DNA of 64,000 nucleotides from contig OW203768.1 of assembly GCA_934045905.1 (NCBI GenBank), forward strand, positions 36,423,060 through 36,487,059. The letters are read 5' to 3'. Positions 10,228 to 20,320 of this stretch are shown here, in pieces (position 1 is the stretch's first letter; every line of letters starts with the position of its first letter). Origin of the DNA: Leuctra nigra. Lineage: Eukaryota > Arthropoda > Insecta > Plecoptera > Leuctridae. The position numbers and the translations under genes were made by a program. The notes beneath the pieces are model-generated. The model saw nothing but the letters and a program-made list of their open reading frames with translations. It was not told where the DNA came from and searched no databases.

Positions 10228-10611
10228 AGGCAAACGGAAGCGAACAAGAATCGCACGGTTCGTCAGAGCGTTTTTTTGAAATTTTGTCTTCCCACTAAAT
10301 AATTTAAAAAAATCAGATAGTAGGTAACGACCCATTACAGCCTAAAAGACTAAATAATGCCACACACTGGAGTTCATTATGACCTCTGGTTCGACCTCAA
10401 CTTAAATACAATATTTTTAGTGAAATAATCGTATTTAACACTTTGAGGTGGAACCAGAGGTCATAATGAACTCCAGTGTGCGGCATTATTTAGTCTTTTA
10501 GGCTGTAATGGGTCGTTACTATCTGAATTTTTAAAATTATTTAGTGGGAAGACAAAATTTCAAAAAAACGCTCTGACGAACCGTGCGATTCCCGTTCGCT
10601 TCCGTTTGCCT
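10228..10611. repeat. ~384-bp palindromic foldback element upstream of the transposase exon
   Basis: Two arms of about 180 bp are near-perfect inverted copies (aggcaaacggaagcgaac.. at the left, ..gttcgcttccgtttgcct at the right), with an inner cacactggagttcattatga / tcataatgaactccagtgtg pair. Flanks tctcaaaa and tcttaaag are similar (6 of 8), perhaps a decayed target duplication. It lies where the N-terminal half of the THAP domain would be expected. Confidence 0.85.
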
Positions 10612-10689
10612 CTTAAAGGATCTAGGTCCTAGTTGTTCTACTCATGTTTCCAAGACATCCAATACTAAGGTGTACTTATTTGTTTACAG

Positions 10690-12043
10690 CCCTAATGGAA
10701 CACTATGGCATCCGACTGCACACTCCCGTATTTGCAGCTCGCATTTTGTTGGGAACGCTAAATCATCCGATCAAATAGACCCATCATATCATCCATCAAT
10801 TTTCCCAGCCAAGTATAAAAAAAAAACTTTTACAGATTCCCAAATTAATAGGATTAATAGACAGAAGAAAAGAACAATTGCTAGCCGCACAACCACTTCA
10901 AAGCATCATACAGCCGAACCAACTGTATTTCCTCCGCCAGACACTGAAGAAGACATCCTACCCCATGAACTCTTGCCAGCTACTCCAGTTAAACCAAAGA
11001 TGGTAGATGCCAGTACACAGACAGTCTTGGCAATAGTCCCACAATGTGGAAAGTGTGTGTCTATAAACATTTGCGAGTGCAAGGTCGTACCGAAGCCGAA
11101 GATGGTGGATGCCGCAGTATCGGTCGGTGTTACCACAGGAAATTTGTCACGGTGTCCCGGCTTCCATGGTTATACATCTTTGTTGGATGACGAATCTGCT
11201 TTGCATGACCTAGCAGGTGTTACAATGCCAGTGTTCAACCTCATGTTAAAATATTTACCAAGTTTGAATGACAGAAAAGTTGACAAGGAGAACAGATTAT
11301 TAATTTTCCTAATGAAAATGAAAATGGGTTTTACCTACTCGGCGCTTCGTGTCCTATTTGGAGTTCATCGCACAACAGTGTCATCAATTTTTAAAACTGT
11401 GCTGTCTCAATTGACTCAAAGAATGAGCAACTTCGTGTTCTGGCCAAGTATGCCATCAGTGCTGCATACAATGCCACAATCCTTCAAGGCAAATTACCCT
11501 AACTGTAGGGTAATAATTGATTGCTCTGAAATTAGAGTTGGGCAGCCAAAAGAAGTTGATAAAAGAATCTATCTCTATTCGAACTATAAAAGTAATTTTA
11601 CCATGAAGTTTTTGATAGGAATCACCCCGAGCGGGATGGTGAGCTTTCTATCCAAGTGCTATGGAGGGCGCACCAGCGACAGTTCCATCACAGTCGACAG
11701 TGGCTTTTTGGATCTTCTGGAGCCTGGAGATGAGGTCATGGCAGACAAAGGATTTCCAGGAATAAAAAGTACGCTCGAAGACAAACATGTTGTCATAGTT
11801 ATGCCGCCATTCCTATACAATGGTCGATTTTGTGAAGAAGAAGTTGCGGAAACGTACCGTGTGGCTAGTGTTCGCATCCACGTTGAGCGAATGATACAGC
11901 GAGTCAAAGTGTACAACATTCTCCAAAAGGTCAGCACAGAATTATTTCCCCATATTGATGACATAGTAAGAATGTGCTGTGTCTTGGCTAATCTGCAGTT
12001 GCCAATAATAAGGAAGACCGGGAGTGATTTTGAAAAGGAATAA
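10690..12043 (+). CDS. ISL2EU-type DDE transposase with C-terminal half of a THAP domain
   Basis: The exon start is set by a strong acceptor (tacttatttgtttacag|cc, 10689/10690); upstream in-frame Mets lie in palindrome sequence. Residues first seen are the end of a THAP zinc finger (LWHPTAHSRICSSHF, the C-x2-H half). Next come a basic linker, a small Cys motif (CGKCVSINICEC), an HTH_Tnp_4-like helix-turn-helix (FTYSALRVLFGVHRTTVS) and a DDE_Tnp_4 catalytic domain. Its likely catalytic residues are in VIIDCSEI, VMADKGFPG and HVERMIQR. It would cut and join the transposon ends. The frame is intact to the stop. The THAP Cys-x-Cys half must lie on an upstream exon not found, possibly lost to the foldback insertion. 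The SWIM/YqaJ gene is convergent, about 960 bp downstream. Confidence 0.88.
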
Positions 12044-12232
12044 ACTATCAATGACAAGCAGCAAATCGATTGGCGCTTCGTGGTGATATCACCAGATTAC
12101 CCGCTATACCGACTGGTCCGCGTTGAAGGCGAACTGATGCGACTCGGCTTCAACTGCTGGCGCCACTCTGGCGTCCTCCTCCTCCGACCCGAAGTAGTGT
12201 TCGATGATGTCGAACACCTTCTTACCAATTAA
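12044..12232. other. GC-rich open segment after the transposase stop, unidentified
   Basis: Directly after the transposase TAA the same frame stays open for 62 more codons (DWRFVVISPDYPLY .. FDDVEHLLTN, stop 12230-12232). The minus strand of the same DNA is also open and reads like a plausible protein end (KKVFDIIEHYFGSEEEDAR .. FNADQSV, then stop). Base composition is clearly richer in G+C than its surroundings. It may be a transposase tail behind a new stop or a captured host exon on the minus strand. I cannot decide. Confidence 0.4.
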
Positions 12233-13001
12233 GTGTAATTTTATTGATGCAATGCAATTTTAATTCTGCATTAAATCTAATCTAGCTCTGTAGTAGGAAA
12301 TTTAATGAGAACTACCTACCTATAATCTAATAACTGTGATTGTCAACAATTAACTGTGATTTAAATATTTTGTGATATCGTAATGGGGCATGAGGTAATG
12401 CGAATGACTCTTCCATGAACAGTGTGATATTAATGCAATATTTATTGTTGAAACTAAAAATCAATGTTCTTCAAATTATTAGACATGATTTTGTGATGAT
12501 TGAAACAAAATCTACATCTGAATCCAACAGCCTTGCAATCAACTTACCTACTAGGTACCTACCTAATATTATTCCTAAAAAGTAGGACATCTGTTGCAAA
12601 AATAATTGTTATTTAAACATTTTGTGAACTCAAATTAAAAGTTATTGGCCATGACATTGACTATTCCATTGTCAACATTGTAATTATTAATAAAATATTT
12701 ATTGTTGAAACTAATATTCAATACTCTACAAATTATCATTAAATATGATAATCTGATGGAAACAAAAACTACATCCGAATGCTGCAATCAACATAATATT
12801 ATTCTTAAAAAGTATGGAATTTGTTGCAAATGCAGGACAGGTTTGCAAATCCACAATATCTGCGTTCAATAAGAACTGATCAAGCCAATAGCAAGCTGAA
12901 ATGAGCCGTTATTCATTGTATCATTTTATCTTAGTGCGTAAAACCTAGCCTAGTCCAGTTGTAAAGTTGACTTTCCTAAATGAAAATTTTCAGCAATTAC
13001 T
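12233..13001. other. Non-coding interval between the two convergent transposon genes
   Basis: AT-rich sequence with no ORF and two loosely similar halves (around 12430-12490 and 12690-12750, both containing aatatttattgttgaaacta). It presumably holds the 3' ends of both transcripts. Confidence 0.5.
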
Positions 13002-14893
13002 TCACTTATATTTTTCTACAAGACTTGGCAAATAATTGACAAAATAAAACTCTTCCAATTTCCTGATGATATTCATTAAAAATTCATTGTTGCGCTTTAC
13101 GTTAACAGTGATTGCTTGCTTGGGTGAATATACATAAAAATCACACTCATTCAAACCTGTACAATACAGCTGCATTTGCACCTGAGTGAAATAAATGTGG
13201 CTCTCTTTTAAAACATATGTACCTCTTTCTGATTGTGCAATGTACACTACGTTTGATGTTCCGTCTTCATTAACAATTGGAAGTTTTGAACATTTGTAAG
13301 GACACTTCACTTCTAAAAGTCTCTGTACTTTCCCTTCAATTACAACAATTCCATCTGGGCTCGCACAAAACCATGGCTGTGGTTCCCTAATGATAAGACC
13401 GCAGGACACCACCTGAAAAAATAAACAGGTTTTTAAGGAAATTTAATAAAATAGTAGATGGGTACATTATATTATATAATTACTGTGAATTGTAATATTT
13501 TTTTCACTAACCTTTAAGCCATCCAAACGATGTTCTTCCAGATATGCGGCAATTGCAAGTCCTTCCATCTTATTGCCGTACCGAGTAGCTGCATTTCCCT
13601 GAAATGGCTTCGGATCAATAAACGATTTTGCTAGTGCCTCCGCTAAAATCCTTTTCCGGGTCTTGATTTTGTGTGCCTTTGAACTTGCAGATATTCTTAC
13701 AGCTCTCTCATCCATCCATTGCGGACAACTGCTTTGTGTTACGGTGTTAATAGAAATGTCAACTAATTCTCCTGGGTTGTTCCTCACTTTCGATTCAAAA
13801 AATCTCTGTTCACTTTCACTCAAGGAAACTTCATCCCATGTTTTTCCTATTGACAATGACATTAGTTGCAAGTCCAAAATTTCCCACATTACCTTCCTAC
13901 ACTCATTGTCTTGAACTATTTGTATCACATTATCAATGATGGAACTCACAACACCTGTTACTATGCAGTCACCTTCACTTCTAAGTTCACAAGCTAAAAT
14001 GTCGCGAAATGCACAAGGAATAGCATCAAGATCATCTATGTTGATATTAACAGGCTCTAAAACACTTTTGGGTGGTGGGGGAAACAATGCCTCAATAGAT
14101 TTGCCATGTGTATATTGTTCTCTCAATGATTGCAATTGGGATGGCTTGCCCCACTGTTGCGGAAGGTCTGTCTTAGAGGCGCCCGAGTGATTGTTAATAT
14201 ATGCAACTGTCGCTCCGATGTGCTTACATCGCCCTCCTGCTCCGGCAGCACAGGTACACTCCCGTGCAAAGGCTTGTCGATCACAGTTGACCTGAAATCA
14301 AGAATTGAAAAATCGTAATTCAAACTAGAAGTGTAAAAAGTGAAATGCATGTGCAATAATTTAAGCTACCTAGATAGTACTTAAATATGTAGGTACAGTA
14401 GCTTATCCCTTTGTGGACATACTTGACTAAAGTTACAATAATTGTTGTCAGGTTTCCCACATAACAAAACGGGGATCTGGTAGGTAACTACTATCTCATC
14501 TATGACAACATACAGAGATAACCTCAAAATAATGCATGGTTGTAAGGGTTAACGACCTATAAATTCTTCAAACTAGGCGATTAAAAAATTATCAAAACTA
14601 ATAATTAATAACAAGAAACATATTAAACAATAGGTATCTGTGTACATAATATTAATTATTTACCAACTTACTTGGATTTTAACATCGTAAGGAGGCAGAC
14701 TGACTGACGTCTGCCTCACGACTTTGGAAGTGATGACATTCCACTCACACAATGTCGATTCACAAACATTCAGTACGTGGCCGGCTTTAAATAATGCCAA
14801 CCCTTTCTTGAAAGCTTCTTTGAACGGATCATATCCTGGAATAATTGGTTTAAACCCAAAATAAATCCTCACGTCTGACTTCGGATCTGCCAT
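13002..14893 (-). CDS. SWIM zinc-finger / YqaJ-like nuclease, three exons (ISL2EU second protein)
   Basis: Exons on the minus strand are 14893-14672, 14291-13512 and 13412-13002. All junctions are phase 0 with clean signals (caa|gtaagt, ttcag|gtc, aag|gttagt, ttcag|gtg), giving about 470 residues from MADPKSDV; an upstream in-frame Met at 14977 would add 28. Exon 2 starts with a SWIM finger (CTC, seven residues, CKH). It then has the beginning of the YqaJ fold: RISASSKAHKI and the GNKMEG glutamate. Exon 3 has PWFCASPDGIV (Asp), LEVKCPY (ExK) and the TQVQMQLYCTG helix. These match lambda-exonuclease-like YqaJ recombinase nucleases, known as the second protein of ISL2EU transposons. The gene appears intact and converges on the transposase. 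Its role in transposition is not established. Confidence 0.87.
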
Positions 14894-14935
14894 TTCACAG
14901 CAAGTAGTAGTAGCATGCCGCCACATTAGTTCCTT

Positions 14936-14997
14936 CCCACAGTTTAGGCGGCGCTGACAGTACAGTTTGAGCGCCACCTACAGTCTAATCACGCTGC
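14936..14997. repeat. 62-bp repeat shared with 26658-26721
   Basis: ccttcccacagtttaggcgg .. taatcacgctgcctata here matches the segment near 26.7 kb (cccacagattaggtgg .. taaacacgctgcctata). Inner parts aggcggcgct and agcgccacct are inverted. It sits between the 5' end of the YqaJ gene and the broken Gypsy B, so it may be a transposon terminus, but no matching inverted end was found left of the transposase. Confidence 0.55.
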
Positions 14998-15893
14998 CTA
15001 TAGGTTCTTACGTCTCCCATTTGGAATTTGCTCAGCCCCAGAGATATTTCAGAAAACAAATGAAAGATTGTTCGGTAACATTAAAAATGTCCAGATTTAC
15101 TTTGATGACATCATCATTTCAGGGAGAACGGTGGAGGAACATGACTTAGCCCTGACAGAAGTGCTAGAGCAAGCCAGGAGAGTGGGGGCTCGCTTCAATG
15201 TGTCTAAATTTCAGTTTAGAGTTGCAGAAGTACAGTTTGTGGGTCGGAAAATCTCAAAGAAAGGGGTAGCAGTTGACTCAAAGCATACTAGGCCAATCAT
15301 AGAGATGGGGACACCCAGCAATAAAAAAGATGTGATGAGATTCTTGGGTATGGCTAAGCAACTTGGTCAATTCATTCCCAACCTCTCGCAGATTAGTGCC
15401 CCACTTAGACAGTTAACCAGACTGGATGTCATGTGGGAATGGGGAACAGAACATGAGAAGGCATTCAATGACGTTAAAGAGCAGCTAACGAAGGCCCCAG
15501 TTCTAGGTATGTTCAGTGATAAATTACCGCTCACACTGCAAACAGATGCATCTAAAGAGGGGTTGGGGGCATGCCTCATTCAGGATGGCCATCCCATTGC
15601 ATACGCTTCACGAAGTCTTACTCAATGCGAGCAGCGCTATGCTCAAATAGAGAAGGAACTACTATCTATAGTTTATGGACTAGAAAGATTTCACCAATTT
15701 ACTAATGGCCGGAATGTCACCATTCACTCGGACCATAAACCTTTAGAGTCCATCACGATGAAAAATATGGATCAAGTGTCAGCTAGATTACAGCGAATGC
15801 TACTACGCCTACTCAAATATCAGATATCAATCAAATGTCCCGGGGAAACTAATGTATCTTGCAGATACCCTATCAAGGGCATATCTTAAAGAT
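14998..15893 (+). pseudogene. Gypsy B pol piece 1: RT palm and RNase H
   Basis: The frame is open from the repeat border: YRFLRLPFGICSAPEIFQ, then the catalytic box QIYFDDIIISG (FDD variant) and FLGMAKQLGQFIP. RNase H follows with LQTDASKEGLGACLIQ, EKELLSIVYG and HSDHKPLESI. A small frame change near 15845 separates it from ADTLSRAYL, after which the pentamer tail of LINE B begins. Confidence 0.88.
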
Positions 15894-16246
15894 CCAGTAT
15901 TGTATTGTATTGTATTTTATTATCATCCCGTGGACAAGTACATAATACATGTATGGGTATCGTCAAGAATGTATGTACAAGTTATGACAAAGTCAGAAAT
16001 ATTTACAAGTCACAATGTTTACAATGACAGTTATATGTACAGTAAATAATAAAACTAATAATAGTAATATTAATACCTAAGAAAAATAATAATAAAAATG
16101 ATTACATGTAGAATAAATATAAATAAATGAATAAATCGCCTCGGCTAAGACAATGCCGTGTAGTACGTGGCCGATAGTTGAATAGGAAGAACAATGGAAC
16201 GAGAGTGCTTGAGGTTAAGATGATTGACACTGAAGTGCTGGTACAG

Positions 16247-19174
16247 TTATGAGTCTAGAAATTCCTGCAGGCTGTAGAATGGGTTTAGGAGGAGGTAGGC
16301 ATTGAGACTAGATTGGAAGCTGGCCCAGGTGGGAGAGGTGGTGATGTGCTGTGGTAGCTTATTATAGATAATTGTGCATATATAGTGGGGACTGCTAGTG
16401 AATGAGGAGTGAGAGTGAGTGGGGATACGTATGGAGTTTCCCCCTCGAGTGCCATATTGATGATCTGACGAGTTTAGAGGGAAGAGGGTTGGGTGCTCAC
16501 GAGCAAAGGAGCTGGCAATACGGATGAGAGTGCAGGTGAGAGTCAGGATGTGTAACTTAATGAACTCGGGTTTGGCAGACTTGCGGCGAGAGATGCCGGC
16601 AATAATGCGGACTGCCTGTTTCTGCAGGATGAAAATGCGGTTGGCACCGGGAGAGGTGCCCCAGAAGAGGAGTCCATAGGAGAGATGGGAATGGAAATGA
16701 GCGTGGTAGACCAGTTTGAGGGAATGGGCGTTAACTATGGGCTTGAGTCGGCGTAGTAGGAAGCAGCTACTCTGGATTTTGGAGACCGTGTGTTGGATGT
16801 GCGTAGACCAATTGAGGGTAGCAGTTAGATGGATGCCCAGGAATTTTATGGATGGGGTGCTCGGAATAATGTGGTCATTGATGCGGATTAGGGGAGAGAT
16901 AGACGGCTTGTGAGATTGGGTGTGGAAGTTGATGAAGGTTGTTTTGGAGGGTTGGAGAGCGAGCTTATTGTTCGAGCAGTAAGATGACATGATTGCTGCC
17001 TGCTCATTGGCTGTCTCGATGAGGGAAAGGAATGATTTGGATTTAGGAGCTGTAAGGAGGTGGTTCGTATCATCAGCGAACTGAAAGAGGTTGCCGTAGG
17101 TGATGAGGTCAGGGAGGTCGTTCACATAGACGAGGAAGAGTGTTGGAGCAAGAACGGAACCTTGAGGGACACCGCAGCGAATTAGTTTAGAGGAGGAGGT
17201 GATGAGAGATGGAGAGCGCGGTTTGTTGGAAGGGATGATCACTGTCTGCGAGCGGTTGGTTAGGAAAGAGGATATCAGTCGATTGGCCAGACCCGTTATG
17301 CCACAGAGCTCCAGCTTGTGAAGGAGGAGGCAGTGGTCGATGGTGTCGAATGCCTTCGACAAGTCATAGAAGAGGCCTATTGAGTGGTCCCCCTTGTCGA
17401 GTGCAGCATGGAGTGTGGTGAGGAATTGGTATATTGCCGTACCTGTAGATTTACGTTTTTGGAAGCCATGTTGGCAGTCGGCAAGGATGGAGTGGTCTGA
17501 AAGATAGGAGGTCAGACGGTCTAGGATGACTTTTTCAATGATTTTGGAGAAAGAAGAGAGGAGAGATATGGGTCGATAGTTGTTAATGTCAGATTTCTTT
17601 CCCTTTTTATGGATAGGGATGATGTGAGACATTTTGAGTTGATCGGGGAAGATGCCAGAGGAGAATGAGCGGTTGATAATGAGGGAGAGAGGCTCAGCAA
17701 CATGAGCCATGCATCTTGCTAGCACAGAACCAGGAACACCATCGGGACCACTGGAGAACTTAGCGCGCATGGATTTGGCCAGATGAATCAGTTCGTACGG
17801 CGTAGTGGGACGGAGGGAGAGAGGTGGGCGACAAGTGGAGCTGGTCACCGGCGGTAGATGGGACAGAATGGCTGTGGACAAAGGAGGGGCGACGTCACCT
17901 GAAGTGATGAATAAGTCGTTCAGGTGATTGGCCAGGGTGAGCGGCTCAGTAGTCTCTTTGCCATTGATGAGAAGCATGAGGTTAGTGGGATGTTGAGTTG
18001 GCGTGGAAAGAGTTTTGATAATGTTCCAGGAGGTTTTGGATCTATTGTTGGAGGCTTCAATGAGATTGTCAAAGAATAGGCGCTTGGTGAGACGGATGTT
18101 TTTGCTGTGAGATTTCTTAAGGGAGTGATATTTGGACTTCAGGATATGGCAGCTAGGATTGGTTCTGAGGAGGAGATGTAGGCTACGAAGCTCGTCGGCC
18201 GTCTGACGGATTTCAGCAGTGATCCATCTCTTTGTGGGATTGGGAGATTTTTTCGTCTTTTTGAAGGGAAAGGCCTGATTGAAGTGGGATAGGAACGTGT
18301 TGATGAAAGTGGAGTACATGTCATTGAGATCCGGGCACGAGGAGAGGTGTTCCCAGGCTTCTTCTTGGAGTAGGGAGTGAAATTTGTTGGAATTGGCCTC
18401 GGAGAAGATTCTCTTCTGGATTTTATGATCCGGTTCGTCTAGAGAAGGCGGTATGTTAAGAGAGAGGGTAAGGGCCATATGGTCTGAGAGTCCGCTGTCA
18501 AATAGGGAAGCGGAGTAGGCGGACTGGTTGAGAGTGGTGAATATATTGTCTATAAGGGTGGAGGTGCTCACAGTGATCCGAGTGGGGGAGGCAATGGTTT
18601 CTGTGAGATGGAAGGAGTGGAGAAGGTCCAGGAACGTAGTGGTGATCTTGGAAGGTACCAGTATGTCGATGTTGAAGTCACCGCAGACCGTAAGGTGAGC
18701 TTTTGGGAACTGTTTGGTCACACTGATAAGCACACGCTCTAGGATACTGAGGAAGGTTGCCGCGTCTGCTGAAGGGGAGCGATATGTGGAGAGGACCACC
18801 ATGGTGGACGAGGTAGAGTGCTTCCACGTCACACCAGTGCATTCGAACACTTTATCTATACAGAAAGAATGGAGGTTGGGGATCGGAATGACTGAAGCAG
18901 TAGGCTTCGAAAAGATGGCCACGTCACCATGGGAAGAGGAGGAGCGATGGTAGATACTCGAGGTACAATAGTTGGGTATATTGAAGGAATTGTTGGATGA
19001 GGAAAGCCAGTGCTCAGACAAACAGAGAATGTCTGGACTGTGGTCGGTGGTTAGGAGTTCAAGTTCTTCTATTTTGTTTTGGGCGGACTGGATGTTGAGT
19101 GAGATTATGGAGGCAGCAGAGTTTGCAAAACCTGTCAGGGATTTGTTCGAGCTAGTTTGGTTGGCTGAAAATCC
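16247..19174 (-). CDS. LINE B ORF2: endonuclease and reverse transcriptase, intact
   Basis: The frame opens at the frameshift-like heptamer (19174) and runs to a stop at 16247, more than 960 codons; the first Met is only at 19021, inside the endonuclease, so an ATG start is unlikely. Endonuclease motifs: ISLNIQSAQNKIEELELL, CLSEHW, VCGDFNIDIL, SDHMALTLS. RT motifs: PIHKKGKKSDINNYRPISLL, CQHGFQKRKST, YDLSKAFDTIDH, RCGVPQGSVLAPTLF and FADDT. A C-terminal domain ends in YNKLPQHITTSPTWASFQ and LLNPFYSLQEFLDS. No internal stop was seen. The protein would nick target DNA and copy the element RNA there. Confidence 0.9.
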   Translation of the reverse strand, partial: GFSANQTSSNKSLTGFANSAASIISLNIQSAQNKIEELELLTTDHSPDILCLSEHWLSSSNNSFNIPNYCTSSIYHRSSSSHGDVAIFSKPTASVIPIPNLHSFCIDKVFECTGVTWKHSTSSTMVVLSTYRSPSADAATFLSILERVLISVTKQFPKAHLTVCGDFNIDILVPSKITTTFLDLLHSFHLTETIASPTRITVSTSTLIDNIFTTLNQSAYSASLFDSGLSDHMALTLSLNIPPSLDEPDHKIQKRIFSEANSNKFHSLLQEEAWEHLSSCPDLNDMYSTFINTFLSHFNQAFPFKKTKKSPNPTKRWITAEIRQTADELRSLHLLLRTNPSCHILKSKYHSLKKSHSKNIRLTKRLFFDNLIEASNNRSKTSWNIIKTLSTPTQHPTNLMLLINGKETTEPLTLANHLNDLFITSGDVAPPLSTAILSHLPPVTSSTCRPPLSLRPTTPYELIHLAKSMRAKFSSGPDGVPGSVLARCMAHVAEPLSLIINRSFSSGIFPDQLKMSHIIPIHKKGKKSDINNYRPISLLSSFSKIIEKVILDRLTSYLSDHSILADCQHGFQKRKSTGTAIYQFLTTLHAALDKGDHSIGLFYDLSKAFDTIDHCLLLHKLELCGITGLANRLISSFLTNRSQTVIIPSNKPRSPSLITSSSKLIRCGVPQGSVLAPTLFLVYVNDLPDLITYGNLFQFADDTNHLLTAPKSKSFLSLIETANEQAAIMSSYCSNNKLALQPSKTTFINFHTQSHKPSISPLIRINDHIIPSTPSIKFLGIHLTATLNWSTHIQHTVSKIQSSCFLLRRLKPIVNAHSLKLVYHAHFHSHLSYGLLFWGTSPGANRIFILQKQAVRIIAGISRRKSAKPEFIKLHILTLTCTLIRIASSFAREHPTLFPLNSSDHQYGTRGGNSIRIPTHSHSSFTSSPHYICTIIYNKLPQHITTSPTWASFQSSLNAYLLLNPFYSLQEFLDS

Positions 19175-19506
19175 CTACGCCGGATGACACTGTGCCTGTC
19201 CTTGGAGGATCGGGAGGGTTGGGATCGCACTGTTGAAGAAGAAGTAATTATCTTAGGGAGTTTGGGGATTGAAGCTAATGTCGGGCGCGTCAGCGTGACA
19301 GACTCTGGAGAGAAGGCTGTCAGCAGGTCAGCTGCTGGTGAGGCTCTTGTCTGCGGTTCGGATGTTTGTGGCGGACTAGTCGGAACTGCACATTCCAAAT
19401 CGTGGCTTTCCGTCTGTGACAGATCACGGCAGGCTTCCGAGCAATACATTGCTTTGTTTACAGCTTTGTTTACAGCTTTACAGCTGAGCTTCAATACATA
19501 ATTCAT
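19135..19506 (-). CDS. LINE B ORF1 (short)
   Basis: A 123-codon ORF in front of ORF2, overlapping it by 40 nt. It has three Cys in the first 40 residues (KLSCKAVNKA, YCSEACRDL), then a Ser/Thr/Pro-rich stretch and the tail VIRRRDFQPTKLARTNP. No RNA-binding domain is recognised. LINE A ORF1 shares the tail but not the rest. It may be 5'-truncated, since it starts close to the element border. Confidence 0.6.
   Translation of the reverse strand: MNYVLKLSCKAVNKAVNKAMYCSEACRDLSQTESHDLECAVPTSPPQTSEPQTRASPAADLLTAFSPESVTLTRPTLASIPKLPKIITSSSTVRSQPSRSSKDRHSVIRRRDFQPTKLARTNP
19168..19174 (-). promoter_or_regulatory. Candidate -1 frameshift heptamer (G GAT TTT) in LINE B
   Basis: In ORF1 frame the sequence reads AGG GAT TTT CAG. 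The -1 frame has TAG just before and then opens as ORF2. G GAU UUU is a known viral slippery heptamer (red clover necrotic mosaic virus type). The position and the 40-nt distance to the ORF1 stop equal those in LINE A. Confidence 0.45.
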
Positions 19507-20320
19507 TCAGTTGTCAAATACCTTCTAATGACAGATGAACGGAAGGAAGAATTCAGGAAAGCGACTAGAGAGGATGCAGCTCTAACTATCCTAACCCACT
19601 TAACTCAGGAGGGGTGGCCAGAATTCAAAAAAGACGTGCCTGAAGAGGTACAGTATTACTGGAATTTGAAAGATGACATTCAAGTGGCAGAAGGACTTGT
19701 ATTTGTGAATGACAGGTTAATCGTACCGACAATTCTTCGTCCACAAATGTTATCTCTACTCCATGAAGGCCATTCGGGAATGGAGAGATGCAAAGGTCGA
19801 GCCAGGCAAATAGTCTGCTGGCCAGGTATGTCAAAGGACATTGAGACCGTGGTTGCGAAATGTAATACATGTGAAAAATTCAGGACTTGCAATCAAAAAG
19901 AAACAATGATTCCTCATCAGGTTCCTGATAGGCCCTGGGCTAACGTAGCAGCAGACATTTTTGAAATAGGCATGGGATCCTTCCTTGTTGTCACAGACTA
20001 TTATAGTAAATGGCTCGAATTAATTCAATTAAGAACAAAAACAGCAGGTGAAGTTATTCAAAGATTAAAGTCGATTTTTGCTAGGTTAGGCGTTCCGGAT
20101 GAATTCATGGCTGATAACATGCCATTCAATAGTATTGAGTTCCGACAATATGCAAAAGACTGGGATTTCAAACTACAAACATCAAGCCCGAATTACCCCC
20201 AGTCAAATGGCATGGCGGAGAGAGCGGTATCAATAGCCGATGATTAAGAAAGCTAGACAGGATGGGACCGATATCTATGCTGCCTTAATGGAATATCAGA
20301 GCACCCCAGTGAAGGGGATT
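19507..20320 (+). pseudogene. Gypsy B pol piece 2: integrase zinc finger and core
   Basis: Open from HSVVKYLLMTDERKEEF through the HHCC zinc finger (HEGHSGMERCKGRARQIVCW, CNTC), the first catalytic Asp (VAADIFEIG), VVTDYYSKWLE, the second Asp (MADNMPFNS) and the Glu (NGMAERAV). The frame shifts near 20235 and continues as KKARQDGTDIYAALMEYQST. It is cut at 20320 by a 2.6-kb insertion. Confidence 0.87.

Larger units (their letters stand above)
15894..19505 (-). mobile_element. LINE B (CR1/L2-like), essentially full length, inside Gypsy B
   Basis: The minus-strand element ends at 15894 in a (TTGTA) pentamer run as seen on the plus strand. It has a 3' UTR of about 350 bp, an intact ORF2 and an overlapping ORF1. 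Gypsy pol sequence resumes beyond its 5' end, so it inserted after Gypsy B. Target duplications were not clear because of the repetitive tail. Its 3' kilobase is almost identical to LINE D at 50268-51267, which suggests recent activity. Confidence 0.87.
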
